Source: Actinomycetes bacterium
Lineage (GTDB): Bacteria; Actinomycetota; Acidimicrobiia; Spongiisociales; UBA5794
Assembly (NCBI GenBank): GCA_023336855.1
Contig: JAMBLK010000006.1
Location: 1-13,912, forward strand
DNA length: 13,912 bases
Direction of reading: 5' to 3'
Within the stretch, counting starts at the first letter, position 1, and the number at the start of each line of letters is the position of its first letter. The notes under the pieces are model-generated. The model saw only the letters and a list, made by a program, of their open reading frames with translations, did not search any database and was not told where the DNA came from. Positions 6,937-12,954 of the stretch are shown here, piece by piece. The position numbers and the translations under genes were made by a program.

Positions 6937-8565
6937 ATGACAACAGCAGATTCCACACTCGAGTGGTGGAAGACGGCCGTCGTGTATCAGATCTATCCGC
7001 GATCGTTCCAGGACACGACCGGCAACGGCACCGGCGACCTCAACGGGATCACTGAGCGTCTCGCGTACCTCTCCGACACGCTCGGTGTCGACGCCGTTTG
7101 GATTTCACCGTTCTACACATCACCGATGGCCGACTTCGGATACGACGTCGCCGACTACTGCGACGTCGATCCGGTCTTCGGTTCCCTCAACGACTTCGAC
7201 CGCCTTCTCGCCGAAGCCCACCGACGAGATCTCAAAGTGATCGTGGACTGGGTTCCGAATCACTCGTCTGATCTGCACCGATGGTTCGTCGAGTCGCGAT
7301 CGTCTCTCACGAGTCCCAAACGGGATTGGTACGTGTGGCAAGACGCCAAGATCGATGGATCGGTGCCGAACAACTGGCAGTCGATGTTCGGCGGATCGGC
7401 CTGGACGTTCGACGAGACCACCAGTCAGTACTACCTGCACTCCTTCCTTCCAGAGCAACCCGACCTCAATTGGCGGAATGCCGACCTGAAGGCGGCCATG
7501 TTCGACACGCTTCGCTTCTGGTTGGACCGCGGTGTCGACGGGTTCCGTATCGACGTAGCTCACTTCATCATGAAGGATCCGGACTTCACCGACAACCCGC
7601 TCGCCGCCGCACCGACGGACGGCATCGAGTTCAGGTCGTTTGGCGGCTATGACAAGTGGGACCACATCCACGCGAAAGGCCATGCCGACGTCCACGCCGT
7701 CTTCCGCGACCTTCGCTCGGTTCTCGATGAGTACTCGGGCGATCGATTCTCCGTCGGGGAGATCCACATCTTCAACTGGGATGAGTGGGCCTCCTACTAC
7801 GGCGATGGCGACGAGCTCCACATGCCGTTCAACTTCTCGCTCGTGTGGTCCGACTGGAGTGCGGCCGAGATCCGCCGACGCGTGGAAGGTCTCGAGGCCG
7901 CTCTCCCGACGCACGGCTGGCCCAACCACGTGTTCGGCAATCACGACGAGCAACGCCTTGCCACCCGGTACGGCCACCGGAATGCCAGGGCTGCCGCTGT
8001 GCTCCTCCTCACGCTGCGAGGACAACCAACGATGTACTACGGAGACGAGATCGGCCTCCCGGAGACTGACGTTCCGCCGGAACGACGACAGGACCCGTGG
8101 GAGTTCCGTGTCCCGGGAATGAGTCGTGACGGGTGCCGGACCCCGATGCCGTGGACCGCGGCCCCGGGCCACGGGTTCTCCGACCCTGGCACCGAGCCGT
8201 GGCTCCCGTTCGGCGAGGATGCCGGCCGACGTAACGTCGAGGCACAACTCTCCGACCCTGCATCGATTCTGAACCTCTACCGGCAGCTCCTTCAAATCAG
8301 AGGGACACGCTCGTCGCTACACAAAGGCTCGATCGAGTTCATCGACGATCTGCCGGACGGCGTTCTCGGATTCGTCAGAGCAGACGCGGACGAACGCACC
8401 ATCGTGCTGGTCAACTTCACCGAGGAGACCAAGCGCACGTCGACTCCGGATGAATTCACGCTTCTGATCTCGACCGATCAGCAACGTTCCGGTATTGGAC
8501 CCGGAGTGATTCGCCTCGGCCCAAACGAGGCACTCGCGATCGATCCCGGACCCAGCGCCGGCTGA
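6937..8565 (+). CDS. GH13 alpha-glucosidase
   Basis: This 542-residue cytosolic enzyme belongs to the oligo-1,6-glucosidase/alpha-glucosidase branch of GH13 and should release glucose from the non-reducing end of maltose or small alpha-glucans. WWKTAVVYQIYPRSFQD (10-26) opens the barrel. WVPNHSSD (105-112), nucleophile D206 in DGFRIDVAHF, acid/base E275 in SVGEIHIF and D337 in GNHDEQR complete the active site. The frame is open upstream to 6613, but that part overlaps treS out of frame and has shadow-like composition; homology begins just after the ATG at 6937. Linkage preference (alpha-1,4 or alpha-1,6) cannot be settled by eye. It follows treS by 67 bp and ends 25 bp from the convergent oxidoreductase operon. 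Confidence 0.92.
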   Translation: MTTADSTLEWWKTAVVYQIYPRSFQDTTGNGTGDLNGITERLAYLSDTLGVDAVWISPFYTSPMADFGYDVADYCDVDPVFGSLNDFDRLLAEAHRRDLKVIVDWVPNHSSDLHRWFVESRSSLTSPKRDWYVWQDAKIDGSVPNNWQSMFGGSAWTFDETTSQYYLHSFLPEQPDLNWRNADLKAAMFDTLRFWLDRGVDGFRIDVAHFIMKDPDFTDNPLAAAPTDGIEFRSFGGYDKWDHIHAKGHADVHAVFRDLRSVLDEYSGDRFSVGEIHIFNWDEWASYYGDGDELHMPFNFSLVWSDWSAAEIRRRVEGLEAALPTHGWPNHVFGNHDEQRLATRYGHRNARAAAVLLLTLRGQPTMYYGDEIGLPETDVPPERRQDPWEFRVPGMSRDGCRTPMPWTAAPGHGFSDPGTEPWLPFGEDAGRRNVEAQLSDPASILNLYRQLLQIRGTRSSLHKGSIEFIDDLPDGVLGFVRADADERTIVLVNFTEETKRTSTPDEFTLLISTDQQRSGIGPGVIRLGPNEALAIDPGPSAG

Positions 8566-8590
8566 CACCGCCGCCCGGGACAGTCCAGGA

Positions 8591-10246
8591 TCAGTCCGTG
8601 GGAACCAGGTCCTTCGTGTCGAGTTTCGACTTCGTGAAGATGCCGAGCAGGCCCTTGAGTCCGACCGACATGATGATGTTCAGCATGAAGAAGACGAATC
8701 CGATCAGGATAAGCGCACCCGAGATCCCCGCAAGCCACATGTAGGGGGTGAATTCGCCCTCGAAGTAGATCGTGCGTCGCAGCATGCCCTGCAGACCCGC
8801 CATCCCCATGAACGCTCCCATGCCGATGCCACCGACGAGCGTGCCCCAGAAGTGAACGTTCGCCATCCACTGGCTATAGAGCTTCACGCCGTTCGTCAAC
8901 AACGGCCAGAGCGCGTAGATGGCGGCATACAGCGTCATCCCGAGACCCACGATGATTGCAACGTGCACGTGCGGCCCGATGATCCACTGGGTGTTGTGGA
9001 GGATCCGGTTGAGACCCATGTCGGCCTGCATGATCCCCGCAGGCACCGCGAGCCCGAACCCGAGGAGACCACCGAGCAGGAACTTCAGTTCGTTCGTCAT
9101 CTTCAGAGGACGGGCCATCCAGAGCGTTGCGAGCGTGACGAAGATCGCTATCCCTTGTGTGATGAGCTCGAAGGCCGTTACCAGTTCCCCCGAGAGGATC
9201 TTCAAGATAGCGGGTTGGGACTGATCGGACAGCAGGTGGTGCGACCAGACGGTCCATGACACGATCAACTCGACCGCCAATGCAGCCCGGGCGATGTTCT
9301 GCATGAACAGCTTCTTGCCCGTGATCAGCGTGGCGAGCAGATACCACGTGCCGGCCACGAAGACGAGGACGAGCCCGTCGGCGACAAGGTCGAGGCCCCA
9401 CCAGTACCAGTTCTTGTACAGGAGAGCGTCTATCGCCGTATCCGCGAGGTTCACGCCGGCCAGATGCCAGATCATGTAAACCAGGATCAGGACGCCTGAG
9501 AACGTGATGATGATGGCGTTGAGAGCTACGTCCACCGATCCACGGGCGATCGCAGCGACGGGGAGCGGAACGAGGTGCTCCTTCTTCTCCTTGCGGAACA
9601 GGTTGGCGAGTCCTGTGAAACCGAGCGCCGACGAGAGCAGCGCCCCCGCTGGCTGCTGCTCCCACCCTTCAGGTGTGTAGGCGATCGACTTGAAGACGTT
9701 CAGCACGAACAACAACGAACCCACCATCACGAGGGCGATGCCACCAATGAAGAACGATCCGCCGAGGGCGCTGAACTGATCGAAGTCCGCAGGGAGCGGC
9801 CAGTACAGCGTGTACAGGGCGGCGTAGTGAGAGATGAACCCGGAGAACCAGAACGTGAACGTCCCGATCGCGATGAGCAGGAACGAGGCCTGCCCGACCT
9901 TGAGGCTCCAGAGCGGCTTCTTCATCATGAACGGAATGACGAACAGAAATGCTCCGAACACGATCATGTACGACGATCCGAAGATCCCGACCAGCGGATG
10001 TGCCGTCAGGATCCCGAAGTACTGCTCGACGCCGATGAACGAGATAATCTCGATCTGGTAAATCCGCATCAGCATGCCCTCGATCGCGGCGAATCCGAAG
10101 TAGATCAACCCGACGACGACGAAGCGGAGCGAGAGTTTCTGCGCAGGGGTGAGTCCGTTGGCCTTCAGGCCGCCTTCGTTCCCATCGATCAGGGTCGTGA
10201 AGAAACCGGGCTTGGAACTCGAAGTGGGTGCAGTGTTAGTAGTCAT
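8591..10246 (-). CDS. heme-copper oxidoreductase subunit I with altered active site (NO-reductase-like candidate)
   Basis: This 551-residue polytopic membrane protein is a heme-copper oxidoreductase catalytic subunit with about 12-14 helices. H83 (TAHPLVGIFG) and H428 should hold the low-spin heme, H426 the high-spin heme (GPHVHVA), and H336-H337 (SHHLLSDQ) two ligands of the second metal. The helix VI ligand, normally His in WxxGHPEVY or in the NorB WWxxHLWVEG, is D286 in WWGLDLVADG. The residue four later, Tyr in oxygen reductases and Glu in NorB, is D290. So no His-Tyr cross-link is possible there. This fits the atypical NO-reductase-like families (eNOR, sNOR, gNOR, nNOR); I cannot say which. 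An ATG at 10285 is possible, but AGGAGG six bases before 10246 decides the start. It is cotranscribed after subunit II. Confidence 0.9.
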   Translation of the reverse strand: MTTNTAPTSSSKPGFFTTLIDGNEGGLKANGLTPAQKLSLRFVVVGLIYFGFAAIEGMLMRIYQIEIISFIGVEQYFGILTAHPLVGIFGSSYMIVFGAFLFVIPFMMKKPLWSLKVGQASFLLIAIGTFTFWFSGFISHYAALYTLYWPLPADFDQFSALGGSFFIGGIALVMVGSLLFVLNVFKSIAYTPEGWEQQPAGALLSSALGFTGLANLFRKEKKEHLVPLPVAAIARGSVDVALNAIIITFSGVLILVYMIWHLAGVNLADTAIDALLYKNWYWWGLDLVADGLVLVFVAGTWYLLATLITGKKLFMQNIARAALAVELIVSWTVWSHHLLSDQSQPAILKILSGELVTAFELITQGIAIFVTLATLWMARPLKMTNELKFLLGGLLGFGLAVPAGIMQADMGLNRILHNTQWIIGPHVHVAIIVGLGMTLYAAIYALWPLLTNGVKLYSQWMANVHFWGTLVGGIGMGAFMGMAGLQGMLRRTIYFEGEFTPYMWLAGISGALILIGFVFFMLNIIMSVGLKGLLGIFTKSKLDTKDLVPTD

Positions 10247-10252
10247 CGTTCG

Positions 10253-10258
10253 CCTCCT
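10253..10258 (-). promoter_or_regulatory. ribosome binding site of subunit I
   Basis: A full AGGAGG lies six bases before the ATG at 10246 and shares bases with the TAG stop of subunit II. This favours translational coupling and sets the start of subunit I at 10246 rather than 10285. Confidence 0.8.
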
Positions 10259-10811
10259 ACGAGCATCCAACGACGTTGACGGCATCCGGAATGATCATCT
10301 GGAAACCTTCGGGACCGGAGTACTCCGTGGATCTGATCGTGAGAGACTCGTTCTCCTCGAACTTCCACAGGATGTCGTTGCGGTGACCGGGCACGACCTG
10401 CATCTGCATGACCATCGAGTTGTTGTCACGGAAGAGACCGAAGCCATACGTCAGATCGTTCGATGTGACGTCGAACAGGATCAACTCGTTGCATTGCACG
10501 ACCATGTCCTCCGCAGGGAGGATGAATTCGTGGTTCTCGACGACGATGTCGAATTGCTGATCCGCGACCGTGTCTCCCCGGTGCAGATCCTGCTTCACCC
10601 ACGGGATCGTGTTGTACGTGACGAGGTGCAGGGAGAACCCCACAACGACAAGCACAGCGACGAAACTCCAGAAGAAGGTCTTCGAGACCTTGCTGGTCTT
10701 CCCCTCCTTCGTAATCGAGTATGCGAACCAGATGATGACCGAGATCATCACCACGACGTACGCCGTGTAGAGGAGCGTCTGCCCCCACAAGACGTCGTGC
10801 GAATTGATCAT
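10257..10811 (-). CDS. heme-copper oxidoreductase subunit II, cupredoxin without CuA ligands
   Basis: This 184-residue protein has two membrane helices (about 11-32 and 46-65) and an outside cupredoxin domain (about 82-182), the COX2 layout. Aligned with the CuA motif (SxDVxHxF, then CxExCGxxHxxM), it reads SNDLTYGF and STEYSGPEGFQM: the first His is Y122, both Cys are S161 and S165, the second His is G169, and only M172 remains. CuA therefore cannot form, as in quinol oxidases, so the electron donor may be a quinol or a protein docking directly on subunit I. ATG 10811 has GGAGG five bases upstream; the in-frame ATG at 10859 has no comparable support. Its stop is 10 bp before subunit I. No subunit III, cytochrome c or assembly gene is in view. 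Confidence 0.88.
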   Translation of the reverse strand: MINSHDVLWGQTLLYTAYVVVMISVIIWFAYSITKEGKTSKVSKTFFWSFVAVLVVVGFSLHLVTYNTIPWVKQDLHRGDTVADQQFDIVVENHEFILPAEDMVVQCNELILFDVTSNDLTYGFGLFRDNNSMVMQMQVVPGHRNDILWKFEENESLTIRSTEYSGPEGFQMIIPDAVNVVGCS

Positions 10812-10816
10812 GAGTG

Positions 10817-10836
10817 CCTCCCCGGTACCTCGGGGA
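10817..10836 (-). promoter_or_regulatory. ribosome binding site of subunit II partly inside a hairpin
   Basis: On the minus strand TCCCCG pairs with CGGGGA (10819-10824 with 10831-10836) around a six-base loop. The 3' arm supplies the first half of the GGGGAGG ribosome binding site used by the ATG at 10811. Folding would hide part of the site, so translation of the operon could be modulated here. Confidence 0.4.
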
Positions 10837-10973
10837 TCCCCCCTCCCGTCCGGCACCATCGCTTCCTATGAGGCAGTCTGGAACACGCCGGAGTCACCGC
10901 GGGTGCCGCCAATAGGGCAAGAAGTCCCTGAATTCGGCAAATCCGAGCATGAACGCCGGATCTACGCGGTTTG

Positions 10974-11046
10974 GGGTAGGAACCGAGTTGGATCGGCGAT
11001 GAAGTCGCGATGACCGATGGCCGTTCCTACGCCTTAGGAGCGTAGG
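10974..11046. repeat. three-arm inverted repeat with mutually exclusive pairings
   Basis: Arm A, GTAGGAAC (10976-10983), is the exact complement of GTTCCTAC (11023-11030) in arm B. Arm B (CCTACGC, 11026-11032) also pairs perfectly with arm C (GCGTAGG, 11040-11046) across a seven-base loop. A:B and B:C cannot form together. The element lies just before the DUF2157 remnant and may be its old leader. Confidence 0.45.
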
Positions 11047-11322
11047 TCGATCTCCATCGACGAGGTCGCGGCCATCGCAAGGATCGAAGGCATCGGACGG
11101 GTCCCCCGACCCGACCTCCTCGCTGAAGGACCGGGTCACGCACTTGCAGCCTTCGCTGTTGGTACGACGGGCATCGTCGTCGGAGCGATCGGACCTGCGT
11201 TCGGATCACAGATGATCGCGATCGACGACGACATCCTCAGACCCATCACACCGCCGGTCTCTGCATCGCATGGGAATCCACTTGACCCTGTCGTTACGAG
11301 AGGGTCTAGGTTGACATCATGA
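11038..11322 (+). pseudogene. decayed, internally deleted relative of the DUF2157-like gene
   Basis: The frame with codons starting at 11038 is open to the TGA at 11320 but has no ATG, GTG or TTG before the conserved part. Codons 11050-11163 align without gaps to residues 18-55 of the membrane protein at 4290-5234 (20 of 38 identical, including VPxP and LAEGxG). Codons 11176-11238 align to its residues 214-234 (14 of 21 identical, including AFGSQ and DIL). Only four residues separate the two blocks, where the intact protein has 158. This looks like the remnant of a paralogue with an in-frame internal deletion and a lost start. Its end overlaps the promoter and first base pairs of the tipA-like gene. 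A short functional protein with a non-standard start is less likely. Confidence 0.72.
11282..11312 (+). promoter_or_regulatory. MerR-type promoter and operator of the tipA-like gene
   Basis: A -35 TTGACC (11282-11287) and -10 TAGGTT (11307-11312) are separated by 19 bp, the long spacer typical of MerR-activated promoters. The spacer is filled by a dyad centred on T11295: left arm GACCCTGTCGT (11284-11294), right arm ACGAGAGGGTC (11296-11306), complementary at 10 of 11 positions. The -10 ends six bases before the ATG at 11319, so the message is probably leaderless. This is the layout expected for autogenous activation by the encoded regulator. Confidence 0.82.
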
Positions 11323-12074
11323 CGACAACGACCACCATCGGCGATGTGGCGCGCATGGCCGGTGTGACGGTGCGGACACTGCACCACTACGACGAGATCG
11401 CGCTGCTCGTCCCTTCGGAACGGAGACAGAACGGGTACCGCGGTTACAGCGACGATGACATCGCACGGCTCCAACAGATTCTCGCGTATCGCGAACTCGG
11501 GCTCGGCCTCGACGAGATCTCAGCGATCCTCGACGACCCGGCGGGAACCACCGGAAGGCTCGTCGACGCACGACGACGCATCGAGCGCCACATGGACAGA
11601 TTGAGAGGGATCATCTCGAACCTCGAGGCCGCGATCGCCGCCGAGGAGGAAGGAACCGCCATGACACCGGAACAACGACTCGAGGCTTTTGGAGACTTCG
11701 ATCCGGTTCAGTACGACGACGAGGCACGCCAACAGTGGGCCACGACCGACACCTACGAAGAGTCGATGCGTCGGACCAGCTCGTACACACCGGCCGACTG
11801 GCAGAGGCAGCGATCCGAGGCCGCCGACCTCGACCAGCGATTTCTGGCGTTGATGGACGCCGGCGTCGCCGCAGACTCTGAGGACGCCGCAGAACTCGTC
11901 GATGCACATCGGAACCTCATCAGCAGGTGGTTCTACGAATGCACACCCGAGATCCACGCCGGTCTCGGCACCATGTACGTGGCCGACCCGCGATTCATGC
12001 AGAACATCGACACAGCCGGGGCCGGTCTCGCGGCCTACCTCTCCGCCGCGATCAGAGTCCGCTACGGCTCGTGA
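11319..12074 (+). CDS. MerR-family regulator with TipAS effector-binding domain (TipAL-like)
   Basis: This 251-residue protein has a MerR winged helix-turn-helix at the N-terminus (IGDVARMAGVTVRTLHHYDE, 7-26, with wing residues around NGYRGYS 38-44). A dimerisation coiled coil follows (about 80-112), then a TipAS domain (about 117-251) ending in LGTMYVADPRFMQNID and AAIRVRYGS, typical of that fold. In Streptomyces lividans TipAL a cysteine of this domain binds thiostrepton covalently; C208 in WFYECTPEIH is the only cysteine here, though equivalence was not checked by alignment. TipAS domains bind thiopeptides, albicidin or other ligands, so the inducer is unknown. The promoter has a 19-bp spacer with a dyad, pointing to self-activation. 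A strong internal start lies at 11661. It converges on the unrecognised gene at 12120-12875. Confidence 0.92.
   Translation: MTTTTTIGDVARMAGVTVRTLHHYDEIALLVPSERRQNGYRGYSDDDIARLQQILAYRELGLGLDEISAILDDPAGTTGRLVDARRRIERHMDRLRGIISNLEAAIAAEEEGTAMTPEQRLEAFGDFDPVQYDDEARQQWATTDTYEESMRRTSSYTPADWQRQRSEAADLDQRFLALMDAGVAADSEDAAELVDAHRNLISRWFYECTPEIHAGLGTMYVADPRFMQNIDTAGAGLAAYLSAAIRVRYGS
11645..11663 (+). promoter_or_regulatory. internal ribosome binding site and start for a TipAS-like short product
   Basis: Inside the regulator gene GGAGGAAGGA (11645-11654) lies six bases before an in-frame ATG (11661-11663, Met115). Initiation here would give a 137-residue protein, ending at 12074, that consists of just the effector-binding domain. 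Streptomyces tipA is known to make TipAS from such an in-frame internal start. The run also encodes EEEG in the linker, so coincidence is possible. Confidence 0.6.
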
Positions 12075-12119
12075 CCTGCAGCGGAGCAGGGCCGGTCGGT
12101 GGCCGGTCGGCGAGGAACA

Positions 12120-12875
12120 TCAGGTGATCACCGGCACGAACCGCCCCGGATCGGCAAGGAACACGTCTCTCTCGATCACCGCTCGGATGCCCTGGGCAAG
12201 CAGCCCCGTCTCCGTGAGATCGTCGATGCCGTCTCCGTAGACGATGGTCGGAACGTCGGCCTCGACGAGTCGCGTGACGGCGCTACGGGCCGATCGGTGG
12301 GCGAAGTTGACGAACGCTATCAACACGGCCCGCTGTTCGATGGCTGTGGCGATCGCGGCGGGATTCCGTGCTGCGAGGCACTCAACACCGGGGGACCCCA
12401 GCAGTGGAAGGAGGACATCCTGCTCTCCCCGGTCGGCCGCCATCAGAAGAATCGCCTGCTCGCGCGGTGTCGTCGACCGCCCTGCCACGAACGCTGCCGC
12501 CTTTGCCGCACCCCAGGCAAGATGGGCGTCGTGTGCCTCGGATCCGAGAACGCTCGACGAACCGGGTGCGAGGCCGTACGTGTCACCTTCCGCCGTGGAG
12601 AGTCCCGTCGCCGCCCGGGACATGCCCGCGCCGGCGAGCGTCGGGGCCAGCATCTCGAGCGCTGCCCGGAAGAGTTCGAGCGGGCTTCGGCGTTGCTGTT
12701 GGTACTCCTGTTCGAGCACAACGGCGAGTTCGACATCCAGGAAGGCGGTCGCCTCCTCTATCGCGACCGCCATCGTCCGGTTGAGTGGGTAGCCACGCTC
12801 GGTGAACACCGCCGTCACATAGGCAGGGAACGCCGACACGAGTGTCGAGTGCAGCCGCTGAGCCTCGGGAACCAT
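12120..12875 (-). CDS. unrecognised two-domain protein
   Basis: I do not recognise this 251-residue soluble protein. Residues 5-85 look all-helical (LHSTLVSAFPAYVTAVF, then an acidic helix and QRRSPLELFRAALEML). A middle segment has the motif YGLAPGSSSVLGSEAHDAHLAWG (100-122). Residues about 138-245 alternate beta strands and helices (AILLMAAD, AVLIAFVN, VPTIVYGDG), reminiscent of a receiver or Rossmann-like fold, but with no convincing phospho-acceptor or nucleotide-binding motif. There is no signal peptide or membrane helix. The frame is open upstream to 13040, but that part overlaps the divergent lipoprotein gene. ATG 12875 is preceded by TATCCT at leaderless distance. It converges on the tipA-like regulator gene with a 45-bp gap, so any functional link to it is not shown. 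Confidence 0.75.
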   Translation of the reverse strand: MVPEAQRLHSTLVSAFPAYVTAVFTERGYPLNRTMAVAIEEATAFLDVELAVVLEQEYQQQRRSPLELFRAALEMLAPTLAGAGMSRAATGLSTAEGDTYGLAPGSSSVLGSEAHDAHLAWGAAKAAAFVAGRSTTPREQAILLMAADRGEQDVLLPLLGSPGVECLAARNPAAIATAIEQRAVLIAFVNFAHRSARSAVTRLVEADVPTIVYGDGIDDLTETGLLAQGIRAVIERDVFLADPGRFVPVIT

Positions 12876-12888
12876 GATCCTGAGGATA
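12876..12888 (-). promoter_or_regulatory. -10 box of a leaderless transcript
   Basis: On the minus strand TATCCT (12888-12883) ends seven bases before the ATG at 12875. The AGGA between them is too close to the ATG to act as a normal ribosome binding site. Confidence 0.45.
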
Positions 12889-12913
12889 TGCACCCGGTGG
12901 AGCGTCGCGGGTC

Positions 12914-12947
12914 TACCATCGCCACTGTCAACCACGATCCCCCTGGA
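12914..12947 (+). promoter_or_regulatory. candidate -10 and ribosome binding site of the LppM-like gene
   Basis: TACCAT (12914-12919) is a possible -10 giving a leader of about 29 bases. GGAG (12944-12947) lies seven bases before the ATG at 12955. The ribosome binding site and the signal peptide that begins there decide the start against the in-frame ATG at 12874. Confidence 0.45.
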
Positions 12948-12954
12948 GCACCAC

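Noticed and set aside
7120..8295. 391-codon open frame on the minus strand across the alpha-glucosidase gene
   Set aside because: It is the antisense shadow of a GC-rich gene with clear GH13 catalytic motifs; the translation is low in recognisable structure and has no ribosome binding site.
8566..8590. Possible bidirectional terminator between convergent genes
   Set aside because: The 25-bp gap has no stable stem followed by a T run on either strand.
8852..10279. Plus-strand open frames opposite oxidoreductase subunit I
   Set aside because: The other strand encodes a membrane protein with conserved heme ligands; these frames are charged, repetitive mirror images of it.
10804..10810. TTGATCA near the oxidoreductase start as a possible FNR/NnrR-type site
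   Set aside because: The half-sites lack the usual four-base spacer and the sequence lies within the first codons of the gene, not in a promoter.
10894..11139. 81-codon minus-strand frame between the oxidoreductase operon and the regulator gene
   Set aside because: No ribosome binding site and Arg/Gly/Asp-rich shadow composition; the plus strand shows clear similarity to the DUF2157-like protein over part of the same bases.
12091..12111. Tandem copy of GGCCGGTCGG between two convergent genes
   Set aside because: Two 10-base copies in GC-rich intergenic DNA; too short and isolated to call a functional repeat.
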